Below, piece after piece: positions 18,637 through 27,855 of a stretch of DNA of 58,464 nucleotides. A model generated the notes under the pieces. It made no database searches. It saw only the letters and a program-made list of their open reading frames with translations, and was not told where the DNA came from. A program made the position numbers and the translations under genes. The stretch's first letter is position 1; every line of letters begins with the position of its first letter. Location: contig CAYZDL010000010.1 in NCBI GenBank assembly GCA_964477345.1, positions 1 through 58,464 on the forward strand, written 5' to 3'. The DNA is from JAJZEO01 sp964477345 (GTDB lineage: Bacteria; Chlamydiota; Chlamydiia; Chlamydiales; 2-12-FULL-49-11).

Positions 18637-19956
18637 TTATCCCTCCTCTTGAATTAAGGGAATGATTTGATCATGAGGATCTTTTTTAGGATTACCCAAT
18701 CTATCTGTCAGTTCTTTTTCGATTTCAGGTGTCAAAATATGCTCCATTTCTTCAGCGCTGTGGTGAACGTCGGAAGCATTCACCCCTAACTCATTAAATA
18801 GGTAAAGTTCCCATAGTCTGTGGAGCCTTATGATTTGGTTGGCTCTAAGAATCCCCCTCTCAGATAGAACAAGCTCACCCCCTTTGTACTTAAGATAGTT
18901 GCGCCAAAAAAGTCGGAAAAGAGGTCTAACCAGTCGATGAGAAGAAATTCCTAGATTTTCTTTGAGATCGGAAAGCCTCATCGGTTTTTCCTTTTTTAAC
19001 ATCCGTTTTAGGATGTTCTCAGAAGTGCAGACCACCCAAAAACGATTTCGGCGTAAAAAGCGCCAAACATACCCTCTTCTCCTGGCAAAAAGGAGAAAAC
19101 CTACAGACAAGAGAACCGCTGTGATTAAAATCATTGGTCCTGTCGGGAAAGTGACGCGAAAATCAGCTAAACTTTCCCTCAACGCTTCAGAAAGATAGAC
19201 TGAGCCAATGTTTCCTAAAATTCCCGAAAAAACTCCAAAGATCCCAGCCACAATCAATACATGAGAGAATCGCCTTGCGACCATTTTCGCAGCCGCAGCA
19301 GGGGCAATTAACATCCCTGACATCATTAAGACACCAACAGATCGGATTCCTATCACAATCGACGCAATCAAAAGAGCCCGTATGAGTACCCCTACAACGN
19401 NNNNNNNNNCATATTCATGATCGAATGATAGAACAGCGATAGAGGGGTAAAACAGGACGAGGACTGAAATCAATACGGTTGTTAAAATGGCATAGACAAA
19501 GACATGGGGCATGGTAATCGTGGCGGCCTGTCCATACAAGAACATTTGAATTTTCTGTGTCCAAATCGGGTGAGTAAATTGAAGACGTGAAGCCAATAAG
19601 ACCCCAAGACCAAGAAAAGTCGATAAAACAAAACAAAGAGCACTATCAGGAGAGACTTTAAATGTTTTTTCCATCGATAAAACAAGCTTTACCCCCACTA
19701 AGGCTGAGATGAAAGCCCCCACCATGACAAAAATCGGAAATAACCAAGGAGAAGTGGCTAAAAGATCAGAACCAAAATAAATCATCAAGGCGATGCCGAG
19801 ATATGTTGTATGTGAAATCGCTTCTCCAAGAAGAGCTCTTTTGCGAACCACCATTAAAACGCCGATCATCGCAGTTGATAGGCACATAAGCATTGTCGCC
19901 CACATGGGAGCTGCAAGGATAGGATCGACAAAAAAATCTGCTAACTGCCTCCACAT
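18637..19956 (-). CDS. ytgC: YtgC-YtgR fusion: metal permease joined to DtxR-like repressor
   Basis: Residues 1 to about 285 are an ABC-3 family permease with multiple helices and the family block MIGVLMVVRKRALLGEAISH (about 30-49). After an Arg-rich junction (ARRRGYVWRFLRRNR, about 282-296) the last ~130 residues form a DtxR/MntR-type winged helix (MRLSDLKENLGIS) and metal-binding dimer segment (HHSAEEMEHILTPEIEKEL). In C. trachomatis this fusion is cleaved to release the iron-dependent repressor YtgR; the same design here suggests the same control of the operon. Ten Ns at 19400-19409 fall in the permease. Stop and start codons around it leave only 2-3 bases to its neighbours. Confidence 0.94.
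   Translation of the reverse strand: MWRQLADFFVDPILAAPMWATMLMCLSTAMIGVLMVVRKRALLGEAISHTTYLGIALMIYFGSDLLATSPWLFPIFVMVGAFISALVGVKLVLSMEKTFKVSPDSALCFVLSTFLGLGVLLASRLQFTHPIWTQKIQMFLYGQAATITMPHVFVYAILTTVLISVLVLFYPSIAVLSFDHEYXXXXVVGVLIRALLIASIVIGIRSVGVLMMSGMLIAPAAAAKMVARRFSHVLIVAGIFGVFSGILGNIGSVYLSEALRESLADFRVTFPTGPMILITAVLLSVGFLLFARRRGYVWRFLRRNRFWVVCTSENILKRMLKKEKPMRLSDLKENLGISSHRLVRPLFRLFWRNYLKYKGGELVLSERGILRANQIIRLHRLWELYLFNELGVNASDVHHSAEEMEHILTPEIEKELTDRLGNPKKDPHDQIIPLIQEEG
19400..19409. other. Assembly gap (10 N) inside ytgC
   Basis: Ten undetermined bases in the permease part; the frame continues but residues may be missing. Confidence 0.99.
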
Positions 19957-19958
19957 AC

Positions 19959-20699
19959 TTACACACCTTTTTTCTTGGAATCGGTCAATTTTAGGGCTTC
20001 TTCCAAAATAGAGACTTGATCTCCGAAGGTTTTTGAAAAATTGTCGTAATGAAATACCTCTTCTGTGGGACCAGCAGCTACCAAATGAATATTGAGCATC
20101 ACCAAATAAGAGAAATATTTTTTAATTTGGGTTAAATCATGATGGACGACAACCACACTCTTCCCTTCTTTCGCAAGCGATGTAAAAATATCAAATAAAA
20201 GCTGTTCTGTAGTGATATCGATCGCTGCAAACGGTTCATCAAGAAGGTAAATATCGGCCTTTTGCAGTAAAGCCCTTGCAACAAAGAGTCTTCTTTGTTG
20301 GCCTCCTGAAAGTTCTCCAATCTGTCTATTCGCATAAACAGCAAGCCCTAGTTTTTCAAGCGTCTCCATCACCTCTTTTCGATCTGCAGCACTAGGTCTT
20401 TTCCATAACCCGAGTTTGCCGATGAGACCCATCAGAGCCACTTCATACACTGTAATAGGAAAATCCCAATCTACCTCATTTCTTTGGCCTACATAGGCAA
20501 TGACCTTCTTGCCCTCCTTGATCTTGACACTCCCCGATAAAGGCTTAATTAATCCGACGATGATCTTAATCAGTGTGCTTTTACCTGCACCGTTGGGTCC
20601 AATAATCCCGATCATTTCGCCTTTCGGAAGATGACAAGAGACATTCCACAAAACTGGTCTCTTATCGTAGGCTGCATTCAAATCAAATATTTCTATCAT
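19959..20699 (-). CDS. ytgB: Metal ABC transporter ATPase YtgB
   Basis: ATP-hydrolysing subunit that powers the YtgC/YtgD channel. The 246-residue protein has Walker A GPNGAGKST (about 34-42), the Q-loop in AYVGQRNEVDW (about 70), signature LSGGQQRR (about 130) and Walker B with DEPFAAID (about 154), followed by the switch His in VVHHDL. These are standard for the ZnuC/MntA family. It overlaps the ytgA stop by 4 bases (ATGA type) and ends 2 bases before ytgC. Confidence 0.96.
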   Translation of the reverse strand: MIEIFDLNAAYDKRPVLWNVSCHLPKGEMIGIIGPNGAGKSTLIKIIVGLIKPLSGSVKIKEGKKVIAYVGQRNEVDWDFPITVYEVALMGLIGKLGLWKRPSAADRKEVMETLEKLGLAVYANRQIGELSGGQQRRLFVARALLQKADIYLLDEPFAAIDITTEQLLFDIFTSLAKEGKSVVVVHHDLTQIKKYFSYLVMLNIHLVAAGPTEEVFHYDNFSKTFGDQVSILEEALKLTDSKKKGV

Positions 20700-21685
20700 G
20701 CATCAGTCCTAGGTCTCATTTTGGGATCATTTCCATACTTTAAATTGATGACTATAGCTTTTGTATTATGCTCAATCATTTCAATATAAGAGACATTCCC
20801 CATCGTATCGCCATACAACTCTTGATCAGCTAGAGAAATATACTTTCCTGACCTTCGACATGAATCGATAACCTTTAGAATAGAGTCTTGGCTTAAGTTC
20901 TTCTCCGCAAATATGATATCCACATCATACTCTTTGACGTATTCAACAACCCGTTTGATCTCTACAGAACTAATTTGTTCATCAGGAGCTAGCCCTTGAA
21001 TCGCAATCACTCGGCTTTGCCACTCACCATCCTCTTCTAAGTATTGCTTTGCAAAATAATTGAAAGCATCGTGGCTCGTCACAAGTCGTCTTCTTTCAGC
21101 CCTGATCGATTGAATTTGCTCTTTTATATGTTTACTCATAGCCATATATTTTCTTCGGACTACTTCGGCTCTCTCCCGATAAAGATCGGCATTTTTTGGA
21201 TCGGCTTTAATGAGCGCAGCTTCGATAGGAAAGGTGGTCATAGACCAAAGCTCCATATCCATCCAAATATGAGGATCGGGACTTCCATTCACCACGATGA
21301 TATCTTTTTTTGGAACCAGATCAGCGACATAGATGACATTACTGTGCTCACCCAATATTTTTTGCATACTGCGACTATGTTCGAGAGAAAGGCCATTAGC
21401 AAAAATGAGGTGGGCCTGCGATAATTTATCATAATCACCCTTTACAATTTCATAAGAGTGCGGGTCAAGATCAGGCCCCATCAATGAAATCACCGCCACT
21501 TGATCGCCACCAATTTGCCTCACTGTATCAGCAATCAGAGGCGTCGTAGTGCATACTTTAATTCCTTCCTGCCGATTCATCCAGGACGAAAGCTCATCTT
21601 CGACTCTATTCTCAGTCTTTTTTATACCACAACAAGTCAGTATCAAACCTGCGCAGACGAGCAATACTTTTCTAAATGTTGCCAT
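20696..21685 (-). CDS. ytgA: Metal-binding lipoprotein-like periplasmic protein YtgA
   Basis: Solute-binding protein of the ZnuA/TroA cluster that captures the metal in the periplasm. The mature protein shows the metal-site histidines in DPHSYEIV (about 75) and PDPHIWMDMELW (about 135), the SHDAFNYFAKQYL segment (about 205) and an acidic ligand in IIFAEKNLSQ (about 260). I chose ATG 21685, which gives a 329-residue protein with a signal peptide ending in LTCCG, because AAGGGA lies 7 bases before it. This start overlaps the 3' end of mrp by 43 bases. Length matches chlamydial YtgA (~326). Confidence 0.94.
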   Translation of the reverse strand: MATFRKVLLVCAGLILTCCGIKKTENRVEDELSSWMNRQEGIKVCTTTPLIADTVRQIGGDQVAVISLMGPDLDPHSYEIVKGDYDKLSQAHLIFANGLSLEHSRSMQKILGEHSNVIYVADLVPKKDIIVVNGSPDPHIWMDMELWSMTTFPIEAALIKADPKNADLYRERAEVVRRKYMAMSKHIKEQIQSIRAERRRLVTSHDAFNYFAKQYLEEDGEWQSRVIAIQGLAPDEQISSVEIKRVVEYVKEYDVDIIFAEKNLSQDSILKVIDSCRRSGKYISLADQELYGDTMGNVSYIEMIEHNTKAIVINLKYGNDPKMRPRTDA

Positions 21686-22701
21686 GAATAAATCCCTTGT
21701 GAACACCCTGAACTGAAATGAAATGTGAGGGCGTAATTTCCCATTCTCTTGACCTCAACTGCGAAAACGTTCCCATCGACTAGTCCATTACCTTTACACC
21801 TTGCGCACGGGCAGCTTTTTTGAATTTCTGAAAATCGGTACCGGTACGCCTTTCCACTAATCCACAATTCAAGATTTTCGGTGTCGTTAAAAATTTTTTC
21901 GATCTTTCTGGTCTCCCATTGATCATCGCATATTTTGGACCTTATCTCAATCCCAATTTCCTCTAAAATTTCTGAGGCACGACCAGGGTTGAGATTATCA
22001 AATAAAGAAACCCCTTCATCAAGGGAATCACAAATTTCTTCATCTAGCGGAACCATCCCCAAAAAAGGAATTCCACACTCATTGGCCAATTTACCCCCTC
22101 TCCCTTGCCCAAATGGATAATGACGAAACTTAGTCAATCGATCTTCAAAGTAACTCATATTTTCAATCAGTCCCAAAATAGGTACCTTCATCTTTTGAAA
22201 CATCTCTATCGATTTTTTGACATCTATTATAGAGGCTTTTGAAGGCGTCGTAATTACAATGGCCCCTGTCAAAGAAATCGTTTGCATCAAAGTCAATTGA
22301 ATATCTCCAGTTCCCGGGGGCAGATCAATCAACACCAGATCAACATCCCCCCAATCGACCTCTTCGGTAAATTTTTTTATTGTCGCATTTGCAATCGGTG
22401 CCCTGACCATCATTGCTTCCTTTCCTTGAGTGAAATGGGAAAGGGAAACCACTTTGATCCCTTTTGACTCAGCAGGGAGAATTCTTCCTGTTTCACTCAC
22501 TGACAAGGGCTTATCAGGAGGCAACATTAAAGATAATGAAGGACCATACAAATCAGCGTCTAAGACTCCAATTCGTAATGAAAATCTTTTTAAAATATGA
22601 GCCAGCATAACAGTTAATGAAGATTTTCCTACACCCCCCTTGCCAGAACCAAGCGCCACAGTTTTGATAATACGTTCACTCTTTGCATTAAATATATTCA
22701 T
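21643..22701 (-). CDS. Mrp/NBP35-type P-loop ATPase fused to a DUF971 domain
   Basis: Mrp-family proteins are ATPases that load iron-sulfur clusters. Residues about 12-260 form the P-loop domain: GSGKGGVGKSSL deviant Walker A (about 18-29), DADLYGPSLSLM (about 48), LIDLPPGTGDIQLT (about 124). The last ~90 residues resemble DUF971, with the Cys cluster SCPCARCKG (about 300). The usual CPxC pair after ENMS(Y/F) that binds the cluster in ApbC is absent here (ENMSYFEDRLTKF). It heads the ytg operon and overlaps ytgA by 43 bases, linking iron-sulfur work to iron uptake. In C. trachomatis no gene stands between CT_066 and ytgA, so this is an insertion. Confidence 0.9.
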   Translation of the reverse strand: MNIFNAKSERIIKTVALGSGKGGVGKSSLTVMLAHILKRFSLRIGVLDADLYGPSLSLMLPPDKPLSVSETGRILPAESKGIKVVSLSHFTQGKEAMMVRAPIANATIKKFTEEVDWGDVDLVLIDLPPGTGDIQLTLMQTISLTGAIVITTPSKASIIDVKKSIEMFQKMKVPILGLIENMSYFEDRLTKFRHYPFGQGRGGKLANECGIPFLGMVPLDEEICDSLDEGVSLFDNLNPGRASEILEEIGIEIRSKICDDQWETRKIEKIFNDTENLELWISGKAYRYRFSEIQKSCPCARCKGNGLVDGNVFAVEVKRMGNYALTFHFSSGCSQGIYSWQHLEKYCSSAQV

Positions 22702-22883
22702 ATAGTCGCTCTAATTTGGTTTGTTTTAAAAGTTAAATAACTTGCGAATAAGCTACAAGTCGATTAGTATTCAGTTTATCACATTTTGAATATTTTTTTG
22801 AAAAAAAACTTGTTAATATTGGTTTTTTATCCAATAATACCGGATTACTGTTCTGTTCCAAACATAATGAGAGGAGGGTCATC

Positions 22884-23444
22884 ATGGACAATAAAGATAA
22901 GAGTACACCTACCCCATCTACCATGCGATCTCTTGAGGATATCGAAGACGTAATCACTCGTGCGATTAAGAAAGTTGGTGGAAAAAAAGAAAATGATTTA
23001 TGCAAATATCTTCCCATGACAAGTGGTGGATATATGCATCACTTTACACTTCGAAAAATGAAATTAAAACAACCGTTTGAACTCGCCAAACTTATTGAAA
23101 AACACATTATTACTAATAAAGATCCTGACGTCGTCAGCCCAAAACAGCGGGCAGCCAGAGGGTCAAGAAAAAGAAAAGATCAAATTACCTTTACTAAAGG
23201 ACAGTTAGAAAGACTTTTAAATATGGCCAGAGTGACTGGTGACAAAGAAATGCTTTCTGTTCTTAGCCCTAAAAAATCGCTTGCTGCTTGTAAGAGAGAT
23301 TTGATTCAATCTATTCGACAAGGACTTGTTGATCAAACTCTTTGGAATTCGTATGTCGAAGCTGCCTCAAATCATTCAGGAAGCCACGAAGATCTAATGA
23401 GAGAACTTGCCGAGATCGGAACTTTTAATCAGACTGAATTTTAA
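22884..23444 (+). CDS. Conserved chlamydial hypothetical protein (CT_066-like position)
   Basis: A 186-residue soluble, basic protein without recognisable motifs. A Ser/Thr/Pro-rich leader (residues 1-13) is followed by two mostly helical parts separated by a basic linker ARGSRKRKDQITF (about 90-102), which could bind nucleic acid. It sits between ytgA/mrp and npt1, exactly where C. trachomatis has CT_066, so orthology is inferred from position and general size. The start has a strong AGGAGGG about 6 bases upstream. It is followed by its own terminator, so it is a single-gene transcript. Confidence 0.8.
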   Translation: MDNKDKSTPTPSTMRSLEDIEDVITRAIKKVGGKKENDLCKYLPMTSGGYMHHFTLRKMKLKQPFELAKLIEKHIITNKDPDVVSPKQRAARGSRKRKDQITFTKGQLERLLNMARVTGDKEMLSVLSPKKSLAACKRDLIQSIRQGLVDQTLWNSYVEAASNHSGSHEDLMRELAEIGTFNQTEF

Positions 23445-23470
23445 TCTTACACTACTTAAAAGAATCAATA

Positions 23471-23504
23471 GAACCCCTCACTCCGGTGATGGGTTCTTTT
23501 TTTT
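23471..23504 (+). terminator. Rho-independent terminator after the CT_066-like gene
   Basis: Arms GAACCCCTCAC (23471-23481) and GTGATGGGTTC (23486-23496) with one mismatch and a TCCG loop, followed by eight T. Confidence 0.93.
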
Positions 23505-23543
23505 ATTGACACTCCCTGACTACGCCCAAGTGGGATTTTCCCC

Positions 23544-23571
23544 TTGTGATTTAATTACACAACACTATAAT
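23544..23571 (+). promoter_or_regulatory. Candidate sigma-70-type promoter of npt1
   Basis: TTGTGA (23544-23549), 16-base spacer, TATAAT (23566-23571), 68 bases before the npt1 start and after the preceding terminator. The -10 is perfect and the -35 matches 4 of 6. Confidence 0.55.
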
Positions 23572-23639
23572 ATCTCTTGATTCTGGTGGACAGCTAAAGG
23601 CTCGTTCACCATTAACTATCGAAAAAGGATTTTAAACCT

Positions 23640-25226
23640 ATGTCGCAAACTAAAAACCAAGATACTCCTAAGGAATTTGGGAAGTTAAGATCTTTTTTTT
23701 GGCCCGTCTATTCGTACGAGTTAAAAAAATTGATCCCAATGCTACTTCTCTTCTTCTTCATTTTATTTAACTATACTGTCTTAAGAGACACAAAGGACAC
23801 CCTCATCATCACAGCTCCAGGATCTGGTGCCGAAGCGATCCCCTTCTTAAAGGTGTATGGTGTGCTTCCCTCTGCCATTTTATTCATGTTGATCTACGCA
23901 AAGATGAGTAACGTTCTTTCAAAGAAGAATTTGTTTTACTTTACTGTATTGCCATTTCTCATCTTCTTTGGCCTTTTTGCTATGGTTCTTTACCCGCTTC
24001 GTGAAAGCCTCCACCCCAATCAATTCTGTGATTGGCTTCAGGCGACTTTGCCAAACGGATTTATGGGGCTTATAGCGATCATTCGTCACTGGACATTTTC
24101 ACTATTTTACATTATGAGTGAATTGTGGGGATCCGTTTGCTTATCCCTCCTTTTCTGGGGATTTGCTAATGACATTACACGTGTCAATGAATCAAAACGT
24201 TTTTACAACTTGTTTGGTCTAGGAGCTAACTTCTCCCTATACTTTGCAGGTACATTCATTATTTGGGCCTCCAATATGAGACGCTCTGTAGTCGGTGTAT
24301 CTGACCCATGGCAAACTTCTCTTAACTGGCTCATAGGAATGGTGCTCCTTTCTGGGTTTGCTGTTATAGCCATCTACTGGTGGATTAACCGTTACGTATT
24401 GACCGATCCTCGATTCTATGATCAGACGGCTCAAAAAACACTCAAAAAAGAGAAACCAAAACTATCTCTTGGCCAGTCATTAAAATACTTGGTCAGCTCA
24501 AGATATATGGGACTTATCGCGATCCTCGTGATTGCTTACGGAGTTTCAATCAACCTCGTTGAAGTAACCTGGAAGAGCCAGCTTAAATTACAATATCCAA
24601 ACCCGAACGATTATTCTGCCTTTATGGGTAACTTCTCAAGGACTACAGGTATTGCTACGATCTTGATGATGTTCTTCGTCACAGGGAACGTAGTGAGAAA
24701 ACTCGGTTGGAAAATCGCAGCTCTCGTAACACCTGTTGTCCTTATGATTACAGGAGCAGGCTTCTTTGCATTCATGCTCTTTGGTAATCAGATGGAAGGT
24801 ATGGTTGCACTTCTTGGAACTACACCACTCATGCTAGCGGTCATCTTTGGTATGGCACAAAATATCATGAGTAAGAGTGCGAAGTACTCCCTATTTGACC
24901 CAACAAAAGAGATGGCTTACATTCCTCTTGACCAAGAACAAAAGGTTAAAGGAAAGGCAGCGATAGACGTTGTGGGCGCAAGATTTGGTAAATCTGGTGG
25001 AGCACTCATCCAGCAGCTCTTAATCGTTGCACTCGGAAGCATCACCGCAATGACTCCTTATATAGGAATTATCCTTTTCGGAATCATTGCTGCTTGGATC
25101 TTCGCAGTTATTGCACTCGATAAGAGATTCCAAATCGCCAGCGCGAAGAAAGAGTCAGAAGAAGCCGCTGAGTCAGCTGCCTCCCCTCTTGCTTCCTCAA
25201 AACAAGGAAAACCTGTCACCACTTAA
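23640..25226 (+). CDS. npt1: ATP/ADP translocase (nucleotide transport protein, TLC family)
   Basis: Energy-parasite transporter in the bacterial inner membrane that imports host ATP in exchange for ADP. The 528-residue protein has about 12 hydrophobic helices, starts with the family-typical FFWPVYSYELKKLIPM (about 19-34) and LRDTKDTLIIT (about 48-58), and carries SLFDPTKEMAYIPLD (about 419-433), which is highly conserved in plastid and chlamydial/rickettsial translocases. Its length and place next to lepA match Chlamydia Npt1 (CT_065). A sigma-70-like promoter lies upstream and a terminator downstream. Presence of this gene marks an obligate intracellular life style. Confidence 0.97.
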   Translation: MSQTKNQDTPKEFGKLRSFFWPVYSYELKKLIPMLLLFFFILFNYTVLRDTKDTLIITAPGSGAEAIPFLKVYGVLPSAILFMLIYAKMSNVLSKKNLFYFTVLPFLIFFGLFAMVLYPLRESLHPNQFCDWLQATLPNGFMGLIAIIRHWTFSLFYIMSELWGSVCLSLLFWGFANDITRVNESKRFYNLFGLGANFSLYFAGTFIIWASNMRRSVVGVSDPWQTSLNWLIGMVLLSGFAVIAIYWWINRYVLTDPRFYDQTAQKTLKKEKPKLSLGQSLKYLVSSRYMGLIAILVIAYGVSINLVEVTWKSQLKLQYPNPNDYSAFMGNFSRTTGIATILMMFFVTGNVVRKLGWKIAALVTPVVLMITGAGFFAFMLFGNQMEGMVALLGTTPLMLAVIFGMAQNIMSKSAKYSLFDPTKEMAYIPLDQEQKVKGKAAIDVVGARFGKSGGALIQQLLIVALGSITAMTPYIGIILFGIIAAWIFAVIALDKRFQIASAKKESEEAAESAASPLASSKQGKPVTT

Positions 25227-25257
25227 GGTACGGTTTTTTTTCAAACAAGCATGCAAT

Positions 25258-25288
25258 AGGCCTTCCCCATGTGGGAAGGCCTTTTTTT
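25258..25288 (+). terminator. Rho-independent terminator after npt1
   Basis: Perfect 10-base arms AGGCCTTCCC (25258-25267) and GGGAAGGCCT (25273-25282), CATGT loop, then a run of T. Confidence 0.95.
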
Positions 25289-25472
25289 CTACCTTCATTG
25301 CAAAAAAAGTGCAGTCTGCCTTTTTGACTTACAACCTTTTAGCCCTCGCCACTGCAGGTGTCGTAATTAGCTACGAATCGATAACTCACAATTTAGCTCT
25401 AAAGTCCTACTTCATGGTTTTTTGTAGTCCTAACTGGATTGTGCCCCTCTCTTCAACCTATCCTACCTGGCA

Positions 25473-25860
25473 ATGGAGAGTGTTAATTTCAATCGCTTAT
25501 CAGGTCGACAGATTAAAACAACAAATCAACAAGTTTTTGATGCATATGACACTCTTAATAAGACAATGCAGGGGCATACAAACCGTCATTAAATTATTCA
25601 GCCAGCTTCAAGCCGAAGAAGACAAGCAGGCTGCTTTTGAAGCAAAAGTCCTTGAAGAATGCAAATCAATTAATGAGAAGACACTAGCCATAGAAGAAAA
25701 ACTATGTTCTCTCCAAGCAAAACAAGAGGAGCTCTTAGCTCGCGAGGAGGCCTTAGAGAAACGAGAAGCGGCTTTAGTTGATAAATTAGATCGCGATACA
25801 AAAACCATCCGAGCTGTGCTTGCAGGAGGCTCTGTGATAAAAGAAGAGAGTACGGTTTAG
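25473..25860 (+). CDS. Coiled-coil small protein, possibly frameshifted
   Basis: Between the npt1 terminator and lepA two overlapping frames look protein-like in succession. From ATG 25473 one frame reads MESVNFNRLSGRQIKTTNQQ and stops at 25592. The next frame (+1) then reads a charged, Glu/Ala/Lys-rich coiled coil from about 25585 to 25860 (QAEEDKQAAFEAKVLEE onward). Skipping one base near 25585-25590 would join them into one protein of about 128 residues. The +1 frame alone could also start at ATG 25414 or 25543. No Shine-Dalgarno is seen for any start. The coiled-coil part is probably real; whether the gene is broken, misread or simply starts later is unsettled. Confidence 0.4.
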
Positions 25861-26003
25861 TAACCCAGAATAATTAAAAAGCGGCGAAAATAGGGTAGAT
25901 CTAAAGATTTGACCTTGTTTCAATTATACTATTGGAAGCCCGGAGGAAAGGTAAGCCTTTTTTTTCTGGCATCAATCACCATATAAGATTACAATGTTTC
26001 ACT

Positions 26004-27818
26004 ATGAGTGGATACGACCCTAAAAGAATACGAAACTTTTCGATCATTGCTCACATCGATCACGGCAAGTCGACGATTGCTGACCGACTTTTGGAAATCA
26101 CCCACAGCGTCGCTTCCCGCGACATGCAAGAGCAGCTTCTCGACGACATGGATTTGGAAAGAGAGCGTGGGATCACGATCAAAGCTCACCCTGTCACAAT
26201 GAAATATGTCAGCGAAGAAGGGATTGAATACCAAATCAACTTCATCGATACACCAGGGCACGTCGACTTTTCATACGAAGTTTCCAGGTCACTTGCGGCT
26301 TGCGAAGGGGCACTTCTCGTCGTCGATGCCGTTCAAGGGGTACAGGCACAAACATTAGCCAACGTCCACCTTGCCACTCAAAGAGGACTCGAGATCATTC
26401 CGGTTCTCAACAAAATTGACCTGCCTTCAGCCGATCCTGAAAAAGTAAAAAAACAGATTGAAGATGTGATTGGTATCGATGCATCGAATGCTTTATTGTG
26501 CTCTGCCAAGACAGGTATTGGTATCAAAGAGATCCTTGAAGAGATCATCTATTCCCTCCCCCCCCCTGTTGTACCAGAAGACAAAGATACACTTCGTGCT
26601 CTTGTCTTTGATTCTCACTACGACAATTACCGCGGTGTGATGGTCTATGTTCGGGTTATCTCAGGTACCCTCAAGAAAGGAACTCATATTATCCTCATGC
26701 AAACGAAGAGAAAGTTTGAAGTTCTTGAAGTGGGAATTTTCTCTCCGAAAGAGGTCCCTTGTGAGCAGCTTCGTCCTGGCGAGGTAGGCTATTTGGTTGC
26801 AGGGATCAAAAAACCGGCTGATGTGAAGATCGGAGATACTGTCACATCGAGCACGCATCCTTGCGATGTACCTCTTGCTGGCTTTAAACTGATCGCTCCT
26901 GTTGTTTTTGCAGGAATTTTCCCTGTCGATTCTTCCGACTATGAAGCTTTTGCCGATGCCCTTGTGAAATTGCAACTCAACGATTCGGCCCTCCATGTAG
27001 AACCTGAAAATTCTCTGGTCCTCGGGACGGGATTTCGTTGTGGCTTTTTAGGTTTACTCCATCTAGAGATTGTCTTTGAACGTCTACAGCGTGAATTTGA
27101 CCTCGACATCATCACTACAGCTCCAAGCGTTCTCTACAAAATACACATGACCAATGGAACCACCAAAGATATTGACAATCCGGCTCACTTCCCAGATCCT
27201 TCTCAGATCGATTACATTGAAGAACCCTGGGTAGTCTGCAATTTAATGACCCCCTCGATCTACCTAGGACCCATTATGGCCCTTGCTAATGAAAAGCGAG
27301 GTGAATTGATCAACACCGAAACAATCGACGACACACGAATCTATCTTCACATTCGAATGCCTCTCAATGAATTCATCACAGACTTCAACGATCGGCTTAA
27401 ATCAGTGACACAAGGCTACGCCTCTTTTGATTACGATCCGGAAGGGTATCAAAAGGGAGACATCATTAAACTCGAGATTCGTGTTAATGAAGAGCCTGTC
27501 GATGCATTTTCAACTATGATCCATCGCTCAAAGGCAGAAAGCAAAGGACGTTCACTTTGTAAAAAGCTCTTAGACGTAATCCCACGCCAACAATTTAAAG
27601 TCCCCCTCCAGGCCTCTATCGGAGGAAAAATTGTCGCCCGCGAGACCCTCTCGGCTATCTCCAAAAACGTCACAGCCAAGTGCTACGGGGGAGACATCAC
27701 CCGTAAACGTAAGCTTTGGGAAAAGCAGAAGAAAGGTAAGAAGAAAATGAAGGAGTTTGGAAAGGTCTCTATCCCTCAATCAGCCTTCATCGACATCCTC
27801 AAGTCTGACACGCAATAA
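26004..27818 (+). CDS. lepA: Elongation factor 4 (LepA), ribosomal back-translocase GTPase
   Basis: Translational GTPase that acts on stalled or mistranslocated ribosomes. The 604-residue protein shows G1 AHIDHGKST, G2 region with RERGITIKAHPV, G3 DTPGHVDF, G4 NKIDLPSADP, G5 SAKTGIGI, then domains II, III and V, and the LepA-specific C-terminal domain ending with KGKKKMKEFGKVSIPQSAF. ATG 26004 gives the usual LepA N-terminus; the open frame upstream to 25932 adds nothing family-like. Downstream there is no gene on the same strand until 28648. Order npt1-lepA-gnd equals CT_065-064-063. Confidence 0.97.
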   Translation: MSGYDPKRIRNFSIIAHIDHGKSTIADRLLEITHSVASRDMQEQLLDDMDLERERGITIKAHPVTMKYVSEEGIEYQINFIDTPGHVDFSYEVSRSLAACEGALLVVDAVQGVQAQTLANVHLATQRGLEIIPVLNKIDLPSADPEKVKKQIEDVIGIDASNALLCSAKTGIGIKEILEEIIYSLPPPVVPEDKDTLRALVFDSHYDNYRGVMVYVRVISGTLKKGTHIILMQTKRKFEVLEVGIFSPKEVPCEQLRPGEVGYLVAGIKKPADVKIGDTVTSSTHPCDVPLAGFKLIAPVVFAGIFPVDSSDYEAFADALVKLQLNDSALHVEPENSLVLGTGFRCGFLGLLHLEIVFERLQREFDLDIITTAPSVLYKIHMTNGTTKDIDNPAHFPDPSQIDYIEEPWVVCNLMTPSIYLGPIMALANEKRGELINTETIDDTRIYLHIRMPLNEFITDFNDRLKSVTQGYASFDYDPEGYQKGDIIKLEIRVNEEPVDAFSTMIHRSKAESKGRSLCKKLLDVIPRQQFKVPLQASIGGKIVARETLSAISKNVTAKCYGGDITRKRKLWEKQKKGKKKMKEFGKVSIPQSAFIDILKSDTQ

Positions 27819-27855
27819 TTTATTTAGATTTATCATTTTATACACTCAATTTCTG

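Noticed and set aside
25909..25930. TTGACC and TATACT before lepA as a promoter
   Set aside because: The spacer is only 10 bases, too short for a sigma-70-type promoter; no good -35 at 16-18 bases from TATACT.
25938..25948. GGAGGAAAGG as ribosome site for a longer LepA
   Set aside because: It would lie inside a 24-residue extension from TTG 25932 that has no family similarity; LepA normally starts at the ATG chosen (26004).
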